Source of the DNA: Limosilactobacillus reuteri
Lineage (GTDB): Bacteria; Bacillota; Bacilli; Lactobacillales; Lactobacillaceae
Assembly (NCBI RefSeq): GCF_003072625.1
Contig: NZ_CP027805.1
Location: 1,945,501 to 2,009,500, forward strand
DNA length: 64,000 nucleotides
Reading direction: 5' to 3'
The stretch's first letter is position 1, and every line of letters begins with the position of its first letter. The translations under genes and the position numbers were made by a program. Under the pieces are notes generated by a model. That model was not told where the DNA came from. It searched no databases and saw only the letters and a list, made by a program, of their open reading frames with translations. This document shows positions 7,668-15,738 of this stretch, piece by piece.

Positions 7668-8864
7668 TCATTTATCTAAATTAAGGCGTCGTTGAACTCG
7701 GTGTAAATGCCATAAATAAAGACAGATAATAATCAAAGTACCGGTCATTAGACAAAAGACCGAAATAAACAAAAATTGATAGCTTCCTTTTTCAATGACA
7801 AATCCACCGTACAATGGACCAATCGCCCGTCCAACCGACATCATAATATTAAGCAGTCCTTGGTAATGCCCAGCTTCATCAACATTAGTCAGTTGCGCAA
7901 TCCAAGCAGGCAGGCCAGCAAAACTGGTCATTTCACCAATTGTTAAGATTACAAAATCAATAACAAAAGCTGTCAGGGTCCGAGCAAAAATTAATAAGAG
8001 GAAGGATAGGGCAAAAATAAAGATTCCCACAATAATTTGCGTCGATAACCGAACATAGGGACTTAACTTATTAACAAGTGGTTGGCCGATAATAATTAAC
8101 ACCCCATTTAATGTCCATAACATACTATAGGCATAGAATGGGATCCCCATGTTTGTCATATGGACTGCCATTACACTTTCCCATAAAGAATAACTTAAAT
8201 GAACCGTAATATAGTTTATGAGGATAAACCAAACTAAGATGATCCATCGCGAATGTAATTCGTGGGAACCATGATAGTATTCCTGTATCTCTGAATTCTC
8301 TTTAATTGCATCTACAGCCACATTAAATGTTAAAACTACTACTAGCATTAACAAGGCATAAAAGATTGTTGCTACAGCAAAAACTACCACTACACTAATC
8401 GGTAGAAGAACGCCAACCAGCAACGTTCCAATCACAACCCCAATATTAAAAGCCATATAAATATAATTAAAAACATAGCGTGAAGAATGATCACTAACCA
8501 ACGTTCCATAAGAATTAACAATCGTGGCATTGATTCCATCACCAAAACTATTAATCGTAATTAGGACAGCATACCAAGGCCAGCCATGAACAAAGATCAA
8601 TAAGAATATCGCTAGTGTTGATAGACTAACCCCTAAAATGGCTGTTTGATATTGTTTCCAATGATCAAACAACCATCCTCCTAAATAATTTCCCATCATC
8701 ATAGCAATTGACATTATCAATATTACAAAGCCAGCAGTTGTCAAAGTTTGTCCAAGGTAATTATGAAGATACATAGTTGTAAGCGGCCATAAAAAAGCTG
8801 CCCCAGTGTTGTTTAACAGACTCGCAAGGGCAACCCATTTTAATTTTACTGTTTGCTGTTCCAT
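7668..8864 (-). CDS. MFS transporter (drug-efflux type)
   Basis: 398 residues from ATG 8864, with about 12 membrane segments. An MFS motif A-like loop follows TM2 (GNYLGGWLFDHWKQYQ), and a short charged loop separates the halves. A longer frame from a GTG at 8900 exists, but ATG 8864 lies one base after the stop of the upstream gene, as expected for translational coupling. The substrate is unknown. The two genes form an operon on the minus strand. Confidence 0.82.
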   Translation of the reverse strand: MEQQTVKLKWVALASLLNNTGAAFLWPLTTMYLHNYLGQTLTTAGFVILIMSIAMMMGNYLGGWLFDHWKQYQTAILGVSLSTLAIFLLIFVHGWPWYAVLITINSFGDGINATIVNSYGTLVSDHSSRYVFNYIYMAFNIGVVIGTLLVGVLLPISVVVVFAVATIFYALLMLVVVLTFNVAVDAIKENSEIQEYYHGSHELHSRWIILVWFILINYITVHLSYSLWESVMAVHMTNMGIPFYAYSMLWTLNGVLIIIGQPLVNKLSPYVRLSTQIIVGIFIFALSFLLLIFARTLTAFVIDFVILTIGEMTSFAGLPAWIAQLTNVDEAGHYQGLLNIMMSVGRAIGPLYGGFVIEKGSYQFLFISVFCLMTGTLIIICLYLWHLHRVQRRLNLDK

Positions 8865-8865
8865 T

Positions 8866-9495
8866 TTAACGTTCAGATACCATATCAGAGGAAGGTACAC
8901 GTAAGAGCGTATAGGTTACAGCACTATGATTTGCTTTTAATCCCAAACCATTAATAACCGTATTTTTATACTTTACATCCATTACCGCTGCAAAAGCATG
9001 TCCTGTCTTGGCATCCTCTTTTTCTAATTGCTTTTTATCCCATGGTAAAGCACTCGCATCTAAGGTAACTATCCGTGACCCATCAGCAACTGATCCGTAT
9101 CGCGAATTTGTTGTGTATTTATCATTTCCAGCCCAGTACGTATATGACACAATTGGGTGTTTCCCACTTTTACTCCGGGTCGCTAAAACATAATAGAAAT
9201 CATCGGACTTATTCCCCATTTGAAGTGGACGGTAGGTGATTGAAGTCTGTGTTTGTTGATGATTATTAATATCAACCGGGCGGAAAAATGTAAGATATGA
9301 CATCCCCCCGAGCCAACATAGCGAGACAACTAATAAGATCACATAGCGAATCACTAAATTTAGTTTAAATACTTTTTTTGTCTTAGCAATCAGCATTAAT
9401 TGCTTAACACGGATATAATGGATTACATAACAAAAAAAGGCAATTGCGCATATCCACGATAACCATCCTAGCCAATTCCAACTCATAATTTTCAA
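8866..9495 (-). CDS. Two-helix membrane protein of unknown function (LVIS_2131-like)
   Basis: 209 residues with two N-terminal membrane segments (about 8-27 and 46-68) and a soluble C-terminal domain of about 130 residues, probably extracytoplasmic. I recall similar lactobacillar proteins named the LVIS_2131 family; no function is known to me. It is the first gene of an operon with the MFS transporter (one base apart). Confidence 0.6.
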   Translation of the reverse strand: MKIMSWNWLGWLSWICAIAFFCYVIHYIRVKQLMLIAKTKKVFKLNLVIRYVILLVVSLCWLGGMSYLTFFRPVDINNHQQTQTSITYRPLQMGNKSDDFYYVLATRSKSGKHPIVSYTYWAGNDKYTTNSRYGSVADGSRIVTLDASALPWDKKQLEKEDAKTGHAFAAVMDVKYKNTVINGLGLKANHSAVTYTLLRVPSSDMVSER

Positions 9496-9711
9496 TACTC
9501 CATTCTCTAATATTATTTACTATGATTATCACACAAATTGATTCACTTGTCGTTAAATCTTAATAACAAACGAATAAATTTAATAAAATAACTACAAGGA
9601 TAAGTTCAAACTGTGCTAAACTAATTTTTGGTAACAAACTGTGTCTTGATTTAGAATAAGAGATAAGGTTAGTATTATTTAATAATATACCTACTAAGGA
9701 GGAATGTTTTC

Positions 9712-9897
9712 ATGGACAATTTGAGTGAACTTGCTCAAGAATTGATTAACTTTGAGCGTGAAAATGACTTAAATGATAATGAGGTTGCTTTCGGCAGTCA
9801 TTTATCTGTTGAACGAATTCACGAAATTAAATCATCTAATACCCCAGTAACTTCAGAAGAAGCCGAATTGCTTCAACGGTTCATGCAAAGTAAGTAA
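9712..9897 (+). CDS. Small Glu-rich protein, LBP_cg2779-like, possible HTH fold
   Basis: 61 residues, acidic, with the spacing of a small helix-turn-helix (NDNEVAFGSHLSVERIHEIKSSNTPVTSEEAELLQRFM). Start is fixed by AAGGAGG at 9697-9703. It sits alone between divergent and convergent neighbours, with a terminator at 9980. The family name is from memory; the function is unknown. Confidence 0.6.
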   Translation: MDNLSELAQELINFERENDLNDNEVAFGSHLSVERIHEIKSSNTPVTSEEAELLQRFMQSK

Positions 9898-9979
9898 CAT
9901 TACCATTCATGCCATTGTGGCAAAATTAAAACTGAATACCTTCTAAAGCAGAACTGATAATATTTCTCTGCTCTAATCT

Positions 9980-10024
9980 AAAAAAGACCTTAAAAAAAAC
10001 ATCACTTTCTTCTAGGTCTTTTTT
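9980..10024. terminator. Bidirectional intrinsic terminator
   Basis: AAAAAAGACCT pairs with AGGTCTTTTTT around a loop of about 25 bases. T runs on both strands suit termination of the small acidic gene (plus) and the LacI-type gene (minus). Confidence 0.75.
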
Positions 10025-10028
10025 CTAT

Positions 10029-10973
10029 TTATTTTGGTTGATAAAATTCAACCGGAACAAGTTTAGTTTCTATCTTTTCATGAGGTGTTTCTATTCGCTT
10101 CATTAAGGTTTCAATTAATTCATGTGTCAACAATGGGATTGGTTGGATTACTGTTGGAAGGTAAGGAGCTACTTTCCGAATTAATCGCGAACCATCATAA
10201 CCGGTAATAAAGAAGTCTTTATTTATTTGCTTTCCTGCCTGGTAATAAAGATTGCTAATCGTTAATGCTTGAACATCATTAGAAGCCAGCACGCCATCAT
10301 AATCACCAGGGAAAGTCGCCTCAAGATCCAAATGCTGGATAGCTAACGGTTCAAAATCTTGTTTCTGTTTATTCAATAAATCTAGTGCCCCTTGAATTCG
10401 ATTGATGGTAGGTGAAACAGAAGTATCTTCATCCACAATTACTGCTAAGTGCTTTACATCATGTTCTACTAAATACTTCGCTGATAGTTCACCCCCGTGA
10501 TAACTATCAGCTGCAACAATTGGAATATTGTCAGCAAGGTATCTGTCAAAAGAAACAATGGGAGCAGTAAGTTGATGATATTCCTCTATCCCCAGATTAT
10601 GAGAACCCGAAATAATCCCATCTACTTGATTTGCCATCAACATATTTAAGTATTCATGCTCTATTTCTGGATTTTGTGCCGATGATGCAATAATTGTTTT
10701 ATAACCCTTTTTAAATAATTCATGTTCAAGTTCATTTGCTAATTCTGCAAAAAATGGATTAATTAAATTAGGAAAAATCAAGCCAACAAACTTAGATGGT
10801 TTTCCCTGCATCGCCCGTGCCAAGGCATTTGGTTGATAATTCAACTCTCGCATCGCCGCATGGACCTTGTCAATCGTCTTTTGACTTAAAGAACCATAAT
10901 TATTTATTACTCTTGAAACAGTAGTTACTGAGACCCCCGCTAATTGAGCAACATCTTTTAACTTAGCAACCAT
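10029..10973 (-). CDS. LacI family transcriptional repressor (ScrR/RbsR-like)
   Basis: 314 residues. The N-terminal LacI helix-turn-helix (LKDVAQLAGVSVTTVSRVINN) and hinge helix (LNYQPNALARAMQG) are clear, followed by a periplasmic-binding-protein-like sensor domain (GLIFPNLINPFFAELANELE, FDRYLADNIPIVAAD, GYDGS). Overall it most resembles the sucrose operon repressor group, but no sugar genes are adjacent, so the target is unknown. The gene is monocistronic. Confidence 0.85.
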   Translation of the reverse strand: MVAKLKDVAQLAGVSVTTVSRVINNYGSLSQKTIDKVHAAMRELNYQPNALARAMQGKPSKFVGLIFPNLINPFFAELANELEHELFKKGYKTIIASSAQNPEIEHEYLNMLMANQVDGIISGSHNLGIEEYHQLTAPIVSFDRYLADNIPIVAADSYHGGELSAKYLVEHDVKHLAVIVDEDTSVSPTINRIQGALDLLNKQKQDFEPLAIQHLDLEATFPGDYDGVLASNDVQALTISNLYYQAGKQINKDFFITGYDGSRLIRKVAPYLPTVIQPIPLLTHELIETLMKRIETPHEKIETKLVPVEFYQPK

Positions 10974-11399
10974 TCTAAAACTCCTTGATTAATTTCGTTT
11001 AAGTTATTCCATTATTATAGCTCACCATATTTGAACAATCGACGGTTACTTTAAATATAATTTTAATCACTATTTTTCCACAAATGGGTTCTATTACATA
11101 TGTTTAATTTATCATTTATCCAAAAATATTTTTCATTTGATAAAACATGTTTTGTGAAGATGATAATTATTGATTTTATGATATTTTCTCCCCTGTTTTA
11201 AGGGATTTCACTTGCTTTTTTACCTTCAGATTAAATTGACGCTAAAGAGAATTAATGCTAGCTTATAGGTAGTTGAATCTTTAGAACTTCTTAAACTTTT
11301 TGACCTTTTTGAGATTATTTTAATTTATGAAATGATTAATAAGCCACTTTTAAGAGCAATGTTTAGGAATTTCAAATATAAATTAAGGAGTCACTGCCA
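10974..11399. other. AT-rich intergenic region with divergent promoters
   Basis: 426 bp between the repressor gene and the LysM glucosaminidase gene. No ORF with a ribosome-binding site is seen. It must hold both promoters; a TTGACG at about 11236 is a possible -35 for the rightward gene. No clear operator was found. Confidence 0.5.
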
Positions 11400-13112
11400 A
11401 TGAATCGTCAATCTAATAATGATCCATCAACCCATTTTAAGATGTACAAAAGCGGAAAAAAATGGGTCTTTGCTGGATTAACTGCTGTTACCTTATTAAC
11501 TGCTAGCGGCGCTGTTGCTCATGCCGATAATGCTTCAGTTTCTTCTGCAGAACCTGCCGCTACAACTACTGCCAATACACAAAATAATACAAGTAGTGCT
11601 GCTAGTACTTCTACTGTCGCTCAAAGCACATCAACTAGCGCTTCAGCAGAAAGTACTGCTGCTTCTAATGCTAGTCAAGCTGTCGCTAGCCAAGCCGCTG
11701 CTACTTCAGCCTCAGCACAATCTACTGAAACTAAACAAGCTGCTCCTGCTGCTCCAAAGGTTGCTAGTGCCGCTGCTGCACCGCAAGAGAACTCCACAAC
11801 GGATTTAAACACTCTCCATTTCAGCAATAACGCTTCACAACAAGCATTCATCCAAAGTGTTGCTCCTGGTGCAATCCAAGGATGGAATGAATACAAGGTT
11901 CTCCCTTCAATTACAGTCGCCCAGGCTATCGTTGAAAGTGGTTGGGGCCGTTCAGCCTTATCAACCCAAGCCCATAACCTATTTGGAATTAAGGGTTCCT
12001 ATAATGGAAATTCAGTTGTAATGCATACGCGAGAAGTTTATGGTGGTCGGAGTGTTTACGTTAACGCCAATTTCCGGGCCTACGCTAACAACTCCGAATC
12101 AGTTACTGACCATGGTCGCTTTCTCAATGTAAATAGTCGTTACCGTAACTTACTTGGTGACACTAATTATGCATCTGTTGCAAATAAGCTTCGGCAAGAC
12201 GGCTATGCTACTGATCCAAACTATGCTAGTACCTTAATTCGTTTTGTTCAAACATATAACTTAAACCAGTTAGATGCGGTTGCCCTTTCTGGTAAAGTTG
12301 TTACAAATAAGCAGACCGAAAGTGCTCAAACTCCAGAAACCAATGTAACTGTTTCTAACACCGGTTACTATACTGTTAAGGGTGGAGACACCTTATCACG
12401 CATTGCCGGACAATTTAATACGACTGTAAATAACCTCGCCGCCTTAAATGATATCCACAATGTTAACCGTATTTATATTGGTCAACGGCTCTTGGTTCGT
12501 CAACCTGCTGCTGAACAACAACAGCAACAAACAACCCCTAAGCAAACAGAAACCAATACTACCACTAACAGTAATACATACACCGTTAAAAGTGGCGATA
12601 CCCTTTCAGGAATTGCGGGTAAATTTAACACCACTTATACTCAATTAGCTCAGCTCAATCATATTAGTAACCCTAATATGATTCATGTAGGTCAAGTATT
12701 AACGCTTCATCAAACTACAGCTCAAAATACTACTACTAACCATCAAGAAAGCCAGCAAAATAAACAAGTTACTACTAGTGCTAATGGCACATACACCGTT
12801 AAAAGTGGTGATACCCTTTCACAAATTGCCGCTCGTTTTAACACTACAACATCTGCATTAGCTTCAACTAACCACATTAGTAATCCTAATTTAATCGAGG
12901 TTGGCCAACAATTACGGATTAACAATAGTGCTAGTACACAAAAAACCACTTCACACTATTCCACTACTAATCATGGAAATTACGTAGTTCAAAGTGGTGA
13001 CTCACTATCAAAAATTGCCGCCTACCACGGATTAAACTGGCGGTCAATCGCAGCTAAGAATAACATTCAAAGTCCATACACAATCTTTGTAGGACAACGT
13101 TTGTCACTATAG
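11400..13112 (+). CDS. Secreted N-acetylglucosaminidase (GH73-type) with four LysM domains
   Basis: A 570-residue autolysin-like enzyme. Residues 1-45 form a KxYKxGKxW-type signal peptide ([19 protein letters not shown]) with a cleavage region at AHA/D. Then comes an Ala/Ser/Thr-rich linker to about 130, and a glucosaminidase domain (about 135-300) with the catalytic Glu in [13 protein letters not shown]. Four LysM domains at about 322-366, 395-438, 463-506 and 525-570 each start with YTVKxGDTLS or a close variant and are joined by Gln/Thr/Ser linkers. It cleaves peptidoglycan glycan strands and binds the wall through LysM. AAGGAG sits upstream of ATG 11400, and a terminator follows. Confidence 0.93.
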   Translation: MNRQSNNDPSTHFKMYKSGKKWVFAGLTAVTLLTASGAVAHADNASVSSAEPAATTTANTQNNTSSAASTSTVAQSTSTSASAESTAASNASQAVASQAAATSASAQSTETKQAAPAAPKVASAAAAPQENSTTDLNTLHFSNNASQQAFIQSVAPGAIQGWNEYKVLPSITVAQAIVESGWGRSALSTQAHNLFGIKGSYNGNSVVMHTREVYGGRSVYVNANFRAYANNSESVTDHGRFLNVNSRYRNLLGDTNYASVANKLRQDGYATDPNYASTLIRFVQTYNLNQLDAVALSGKVVTNKQTESAQTPETNVTVSNTGYYTVKGGDTLSRIAGQFNTTVNNLAALNDIHNVNRIYIGQRLLVRQPAAEQQQQQTTPKQTETNTTTNSNTYTVKSGDTLSGIAGKFNTTYTQLAQLNHISNPNMIHVGQVLTLHQTTAQNTTTNHQESQQNKQVTTSANGTYTVKSGDTLSQIAARFNTTTSALASTNHISNPNLIEVGQQLRINNSASTQKTTSHYSTTNHGNYVVQSGDSLSKIAAYHGLNWRSIAAKNNIQSPYTIFVGQRLSL

Positions 13113-13143
13113 TTGATCCATCCGAAATAATTAAACAATATAT

Positions 13144-13182
13144 AGCAAGAAGTATAATAAATTCTATACCTCTTGCTTTTTT
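13144..13182 (+). terminator. Terminator of the LysM glucosaminidase gene
   Basis: GCAAGAAGTAT pairs with ATACCTCTTGC with one mismatch, followed by six T. Confidence 0.75.
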
Positions 13183-13234
13183 GTTTTAAAAAAATTCTTT
13201 TCTGTTCTAGAATAAAGGTAGGCAGTTTATTATT

Positions 13235-13609
13235 AATATTCACTAAATTACTATTAGGGAGTTTATAGAAAGTAAGTGATATGTATTGTGGTAGACCGTT
13301 GGACAACAGATATTCCAAATGTTAATAAAATCAGTCAATTATTTAAATTACTAGGGAATCCCAAAAGATTACAATTATTATATTTGCTGATTCAACATTC
13401 GATGAGCGTTTCAGAAATTAGTATGAAGTTGAACTGGGAACAATCGGGGGTTTCTCACCAGCTGCAACTATTGAGAAAATATAATTTAGTTCAACAACGG
13501 CGAGAAGGGAAAACCGTTATCTATCATTTAGAGGATCCGCAGGTAATGACCTTGATCGCTGATGTATTAAGTCATGCAGAAAAAATCATCTAATAATTTA
13601 GTGAATATT
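13235..13609. repeat. 16-bp perfect inverted repeat flanking the ArsR-like gene
   Basis: AATATTCACTAAATTA at 13235-13250 and its exact reverse complement at 13594-13609 enclose the ArsR-like gene. The right copy begins directly after the stop codon (13591-13593). Possible roles are paired operators for the encoded repressor, or ends of a small mobile cassette; no target duplication is visible. Confidence 0.7.
13276..13593 (+). CDS. ArsR/SmtB-type winged-helix repressor
   Basis: 105 residues with the ArsR core: KLLGNPKRLQLLYLLIQHSMSVSEISMKLNWEQSGVSHQLQLLRKYNLVQQRREGKTVIYHL. There is no CxC metal-binding pair in the recognition helix region, so the signal is probably not a classic As/Cd site; the only Cys is near the N-terminus. 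The start is uncertain: GTG 13276 after GAAAG, or the in-frame GTG at 13288. It stands alone, with no exporter next to it, between the inverted repeats. Confidence 0.8.
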   Translation: MICIVVDRWTTDIPNVNKISQLFKLLGNPKRLQLLYLLIQHSMSVSEISMKLNWEQSGVSHQLQLLRKYNLVQQRREGKTVIYHLEDPQVMTLIADVLSHAEKII

Positions 13610-13635
13610 CTTTGGGATCCCCCCATTGAAATAAA

Positions 13636-13697
13636 AGAAAGGCGTTTAGAACTCATCCTAAGTCAAACTTAGACGATGACTTCTAAACGTCTTTTCG
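13636..13697. terminator. Large bidirectional terminator hairpin
   Basis: AAAGGCGTTTAGAA and TTCTAAACGTCTTTT form the outer stem, with an inner CTAAGT/ACTTAG stem. T-rich tails on both strands serve the convergent ArsR-like and small unknown genes. Confidence 0.75.
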
Positions 13698-13934
13698 TTA
13701 GTTAACAAATTTAATTTCTAATCGTTCATTTTCTAAAACTCCTTTTACAATCAATGACTTGCCATCATAGAACTGATGCTTATCTAACCAAAAACCAAGA
13801 TGTGCGTGACTATAAAACTTAAAACTATACCACATTGCATTATTCAGTTTACTAACCCGCAACACACCTTGTGAGCCATCGGAACAAGTAATATTTTGTA
13901 ACTGATTATTATCATGAACATAAATTATTGTCAT
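13698..13934 (-). CDS. Small protein of unknown function
   Basis: 78 residues from ATG 13934, chosen because GGAGG lies eight bases upstream; an upstream GTG overlaps that site. It is rich in aromatic and beta-forming residues (MWYSFKFYSHAHLGFWLDKHQFYDGKSLIVKG), suggesting a small all-beta domain. No family is recognised. Confidence 0.55.
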   Translation of the reverse strand: MTIIYVHDNNQLQNITCSDGSQGVLRVSKLNNAMWYSFKFYSHAHLGFWLDKHQFYDGKSLIVKGVLENERLEIKFVN

Positions 13935-14266
13935 TCTTCTCACCTCCGTTTTTATTATATTCTAATTTTGGACTACCCAAAACATTTTTAAACAAAGCGA
14001 AAAAGGCTGTGACATAAATCAGGTTCCTTTCATAAAAGACAAATGGCGCAGTACAACAATGGCCTCCAACGCCTGGCAAAAAAAGCCGAACGTTGGAGGC
14101 CTATTATTGCTTGCGGGGGCTCGAAAACGAAGTCACGAGTGACTTCTGTCTCGCTCCCTTTCCTACGATTAGTCAAGAAAAATATTTAGAAAAGAAGAGT
14201 ATACTAAACCAACCCGGTTCTTCTTCAAAAATCGAGAATTAGTGGTATATTAAAATTGTGAGGTGA

Positions 14267-15487
14267 TCATGCCTTCACAGGGACCATTGAGTCCGTATAC
14301 CGATAGTGGTATTTTTCATGGTGCTTAATCATGGATAAGAGACATTTCAGAGTTTTATTCATACAAGCTACCATGGCGACCTTGTTCAGTTTTGGATGAG
14401 GTCGTTTTTCTTTTAAACGATAGTAATAGTCAACAATATGATTAGAATTAGCGTGTTGTTGGCGGATCATATTACCTACAGTAAAATATAAGAGCTTACG
14501 GGCAATCGGGTTTCCACGCTTATTAATGTGATCTTGACCTAAATAGGTTCCAGATTGGTAACGACGAATATCAATTCCGACAAAGGCATTAAGCTGATTA
14601 GCATTGTCAAAGCGACTAATGTCGCCCAATTCTCCCATTAACTGAGCCGCAGTTTGTTTCCCAATTCCCGGAAAAGAGCAGTATAGGATATACTCTGGCA
14701 AGCGCTGGGCAATAGATTCCATCCGCTTGATAACCTCTTCCTTTTTACGGGTTAGGGCAATTAATTGGCGAGCATAGTAGCGAACTTCATCAACCTGAAT
14801 GGCATCACCAGAAACAGCCGGATATGATTTTTGGGCGAGATCGATTAATCGATCGGCATACTTATAAGCTTTCATCTTAGATATTCGTTTATCTGTAGAT
14901 GCCATTAGAATATTCTTTAATTTAACTCTCGAATAAGGCCTAACTAGTGCTGGATGAGGAAAAAGCTCCACGATATTCAACGCTAATTTAGATGTTCTAT
15001 TTACAAATAATTGCTTAAGTTCTGGAAAAACTTGTTCAAGTGCAGTATGAAGATGATTTAGACGATAGTTCCAATCAGCGTTGAGCTGATTATAGAACCG
15101 ACTAAGCTCATGTAGCTGAAGATAGTCTTTTTTCCAAGGAACTGTTAATCGAAAAGTATTTTCCTGGACAGTGAGCGCAATCCGGTGAGCGTCTTTCTGA
15201 TCGGTCTTAACTCGTCGTAGACTTTCGGACTTTAAATGAAGTTCTAGTGGATTAAGACGGCAAAAGCGGAGACCATTGGTCTCGCAGAAATGTTCAATTA
15301 CTCGCGAATAAATTCCAGTCGCTTCAAAGTAGATAATTGGCTTCTGAGCTTTCTTAATCATATCTCGTAGAGCATTAACCCCCGCTTTCGTGTTTACTAA
15401 AGAAAACTCTTTTAAACAGTGTTTCCCTCGATACCAGACACAGTAGCTTTTCCCCATTGAAACATCCAAGGCAAATATATCAGCCAT
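14267..15487 (-). CDS. IS110 family transposase, intact copy
   Basis: 406 residues. DEDD domain: ALDVSMG, the Glu of YFEATG, and KTDQKDAHRIA. Tnp_20 domain: SFPGIGKQTAAQLMGELG, then RYQSGTYLG with the candidate catalytic Ser, and HINKRGNPIARK. The frame is open; the second copy at 31347-32568 differs by a one-base insertion. It is unrelated at close range to the IS110 protein at 2147. Confidence 0.93.
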   Translation of the reverse strand: MADIFALDVSMGKSYCVWYRGKHCLKEFSLVNTKAGVNALRDMIKKAQKPIIYFEATGIYSRVIEHFCETNGLRFCRLNPLELHLKSESLRRVKTDQKDAHRIALTVQENTFRLTVPWKKDYLQLHELSRFYNQLNADWNYRLNHLHTALEQVFPELKQLFVNRTSKLALNIVELFPHPALVRPYSRVKLKNILMASTDKRISKMKAYKYADRLIDLAQKSYPAVSGDAIQVDEVRYYARQLIALTRKKEEVIKRMESIAQRLPEYILYCSFPGIGKQTAAQLMGELGDISRFDNANQLNAFVGIDIRRYQSGTYLGQDHINKRGNPIARKLLYFTVGNMIRQQHANSNHIVDYYYRLKEKRPHPKLNKVAMVACMNKTLKCLLSMIKHHEKYHYRYTDSMVPVKA

Positions 15488-15683
15488 AAAAAAACTTCCT
15501 TTCTATAAATAGAGCTAGATATAACCGCTATCCTAGATTTGTACTTCATTTCCTAAATACTCGAACTCGTAGTTCCACAGCCTAAAAGCAAAATATCAAA
15601 TCAAAGATAGCGGAGATCATTTTATAATACGGACTCGAAGTCCTTGGGAGCATGATCGATCTTAGCTCTATCTTCAGAATAAC

Positions 15684-15717
15684 AAAAAAGTCCAGGACAA
15701 TAATTATTTTTGTCCTG
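15684..15717 (-). terminator. IS-borne terminator behind the ABC operon
   Basis: On the minus strand CAGGACAA and TTGTCCTG form a stem followed by GGAC and six T. The identical hairpin is present at 32765-32798 in the other copy, so it came with the element. It now lies just past the stop of the ABC gene and can end that operon. Confidence 0.7.
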
Positions 15718-15738
15718 AACTAATCTTAGGTTGTTTAA

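Larger units (their letters stand above)
14001..15738 (-). mobile_element. IS110-type unit, copy A, with hairpin-bearing left flank
   Basis: Shared with 31063-32819. From about 14163 to 15738 the two copies are nearly identical; 14001-14160 is clearly more divergent but still homologous. The left part has the stem GGCCTCCAACG / CGTTGGAGGCC (14061-14071, 14091-14101). The right end stops exactly against the stop codon of the ABC gene at 15739. The 250 bp upstream of the transposase (15488-15738) are non-coding and are the expected place for a bridge RNA. Whether the left divergent part belongs to the IS or is a separate repeat is unresolved. Confidence 0.75.

Noticed and set aside
11515-11896. 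Additional ORFs in other frames of the Ala/Ser-rich region
   Set aside because: They are shadows of a biased-composition coding region and have no ribosome-binding sites.
12360-13112. Repeated segments in the LysM gene as a possible repeat array
   Set aside because: They are coding LysM domains in one open frame with conserved YTVKxGDTLS, not a CRISPR or DNA repeat.
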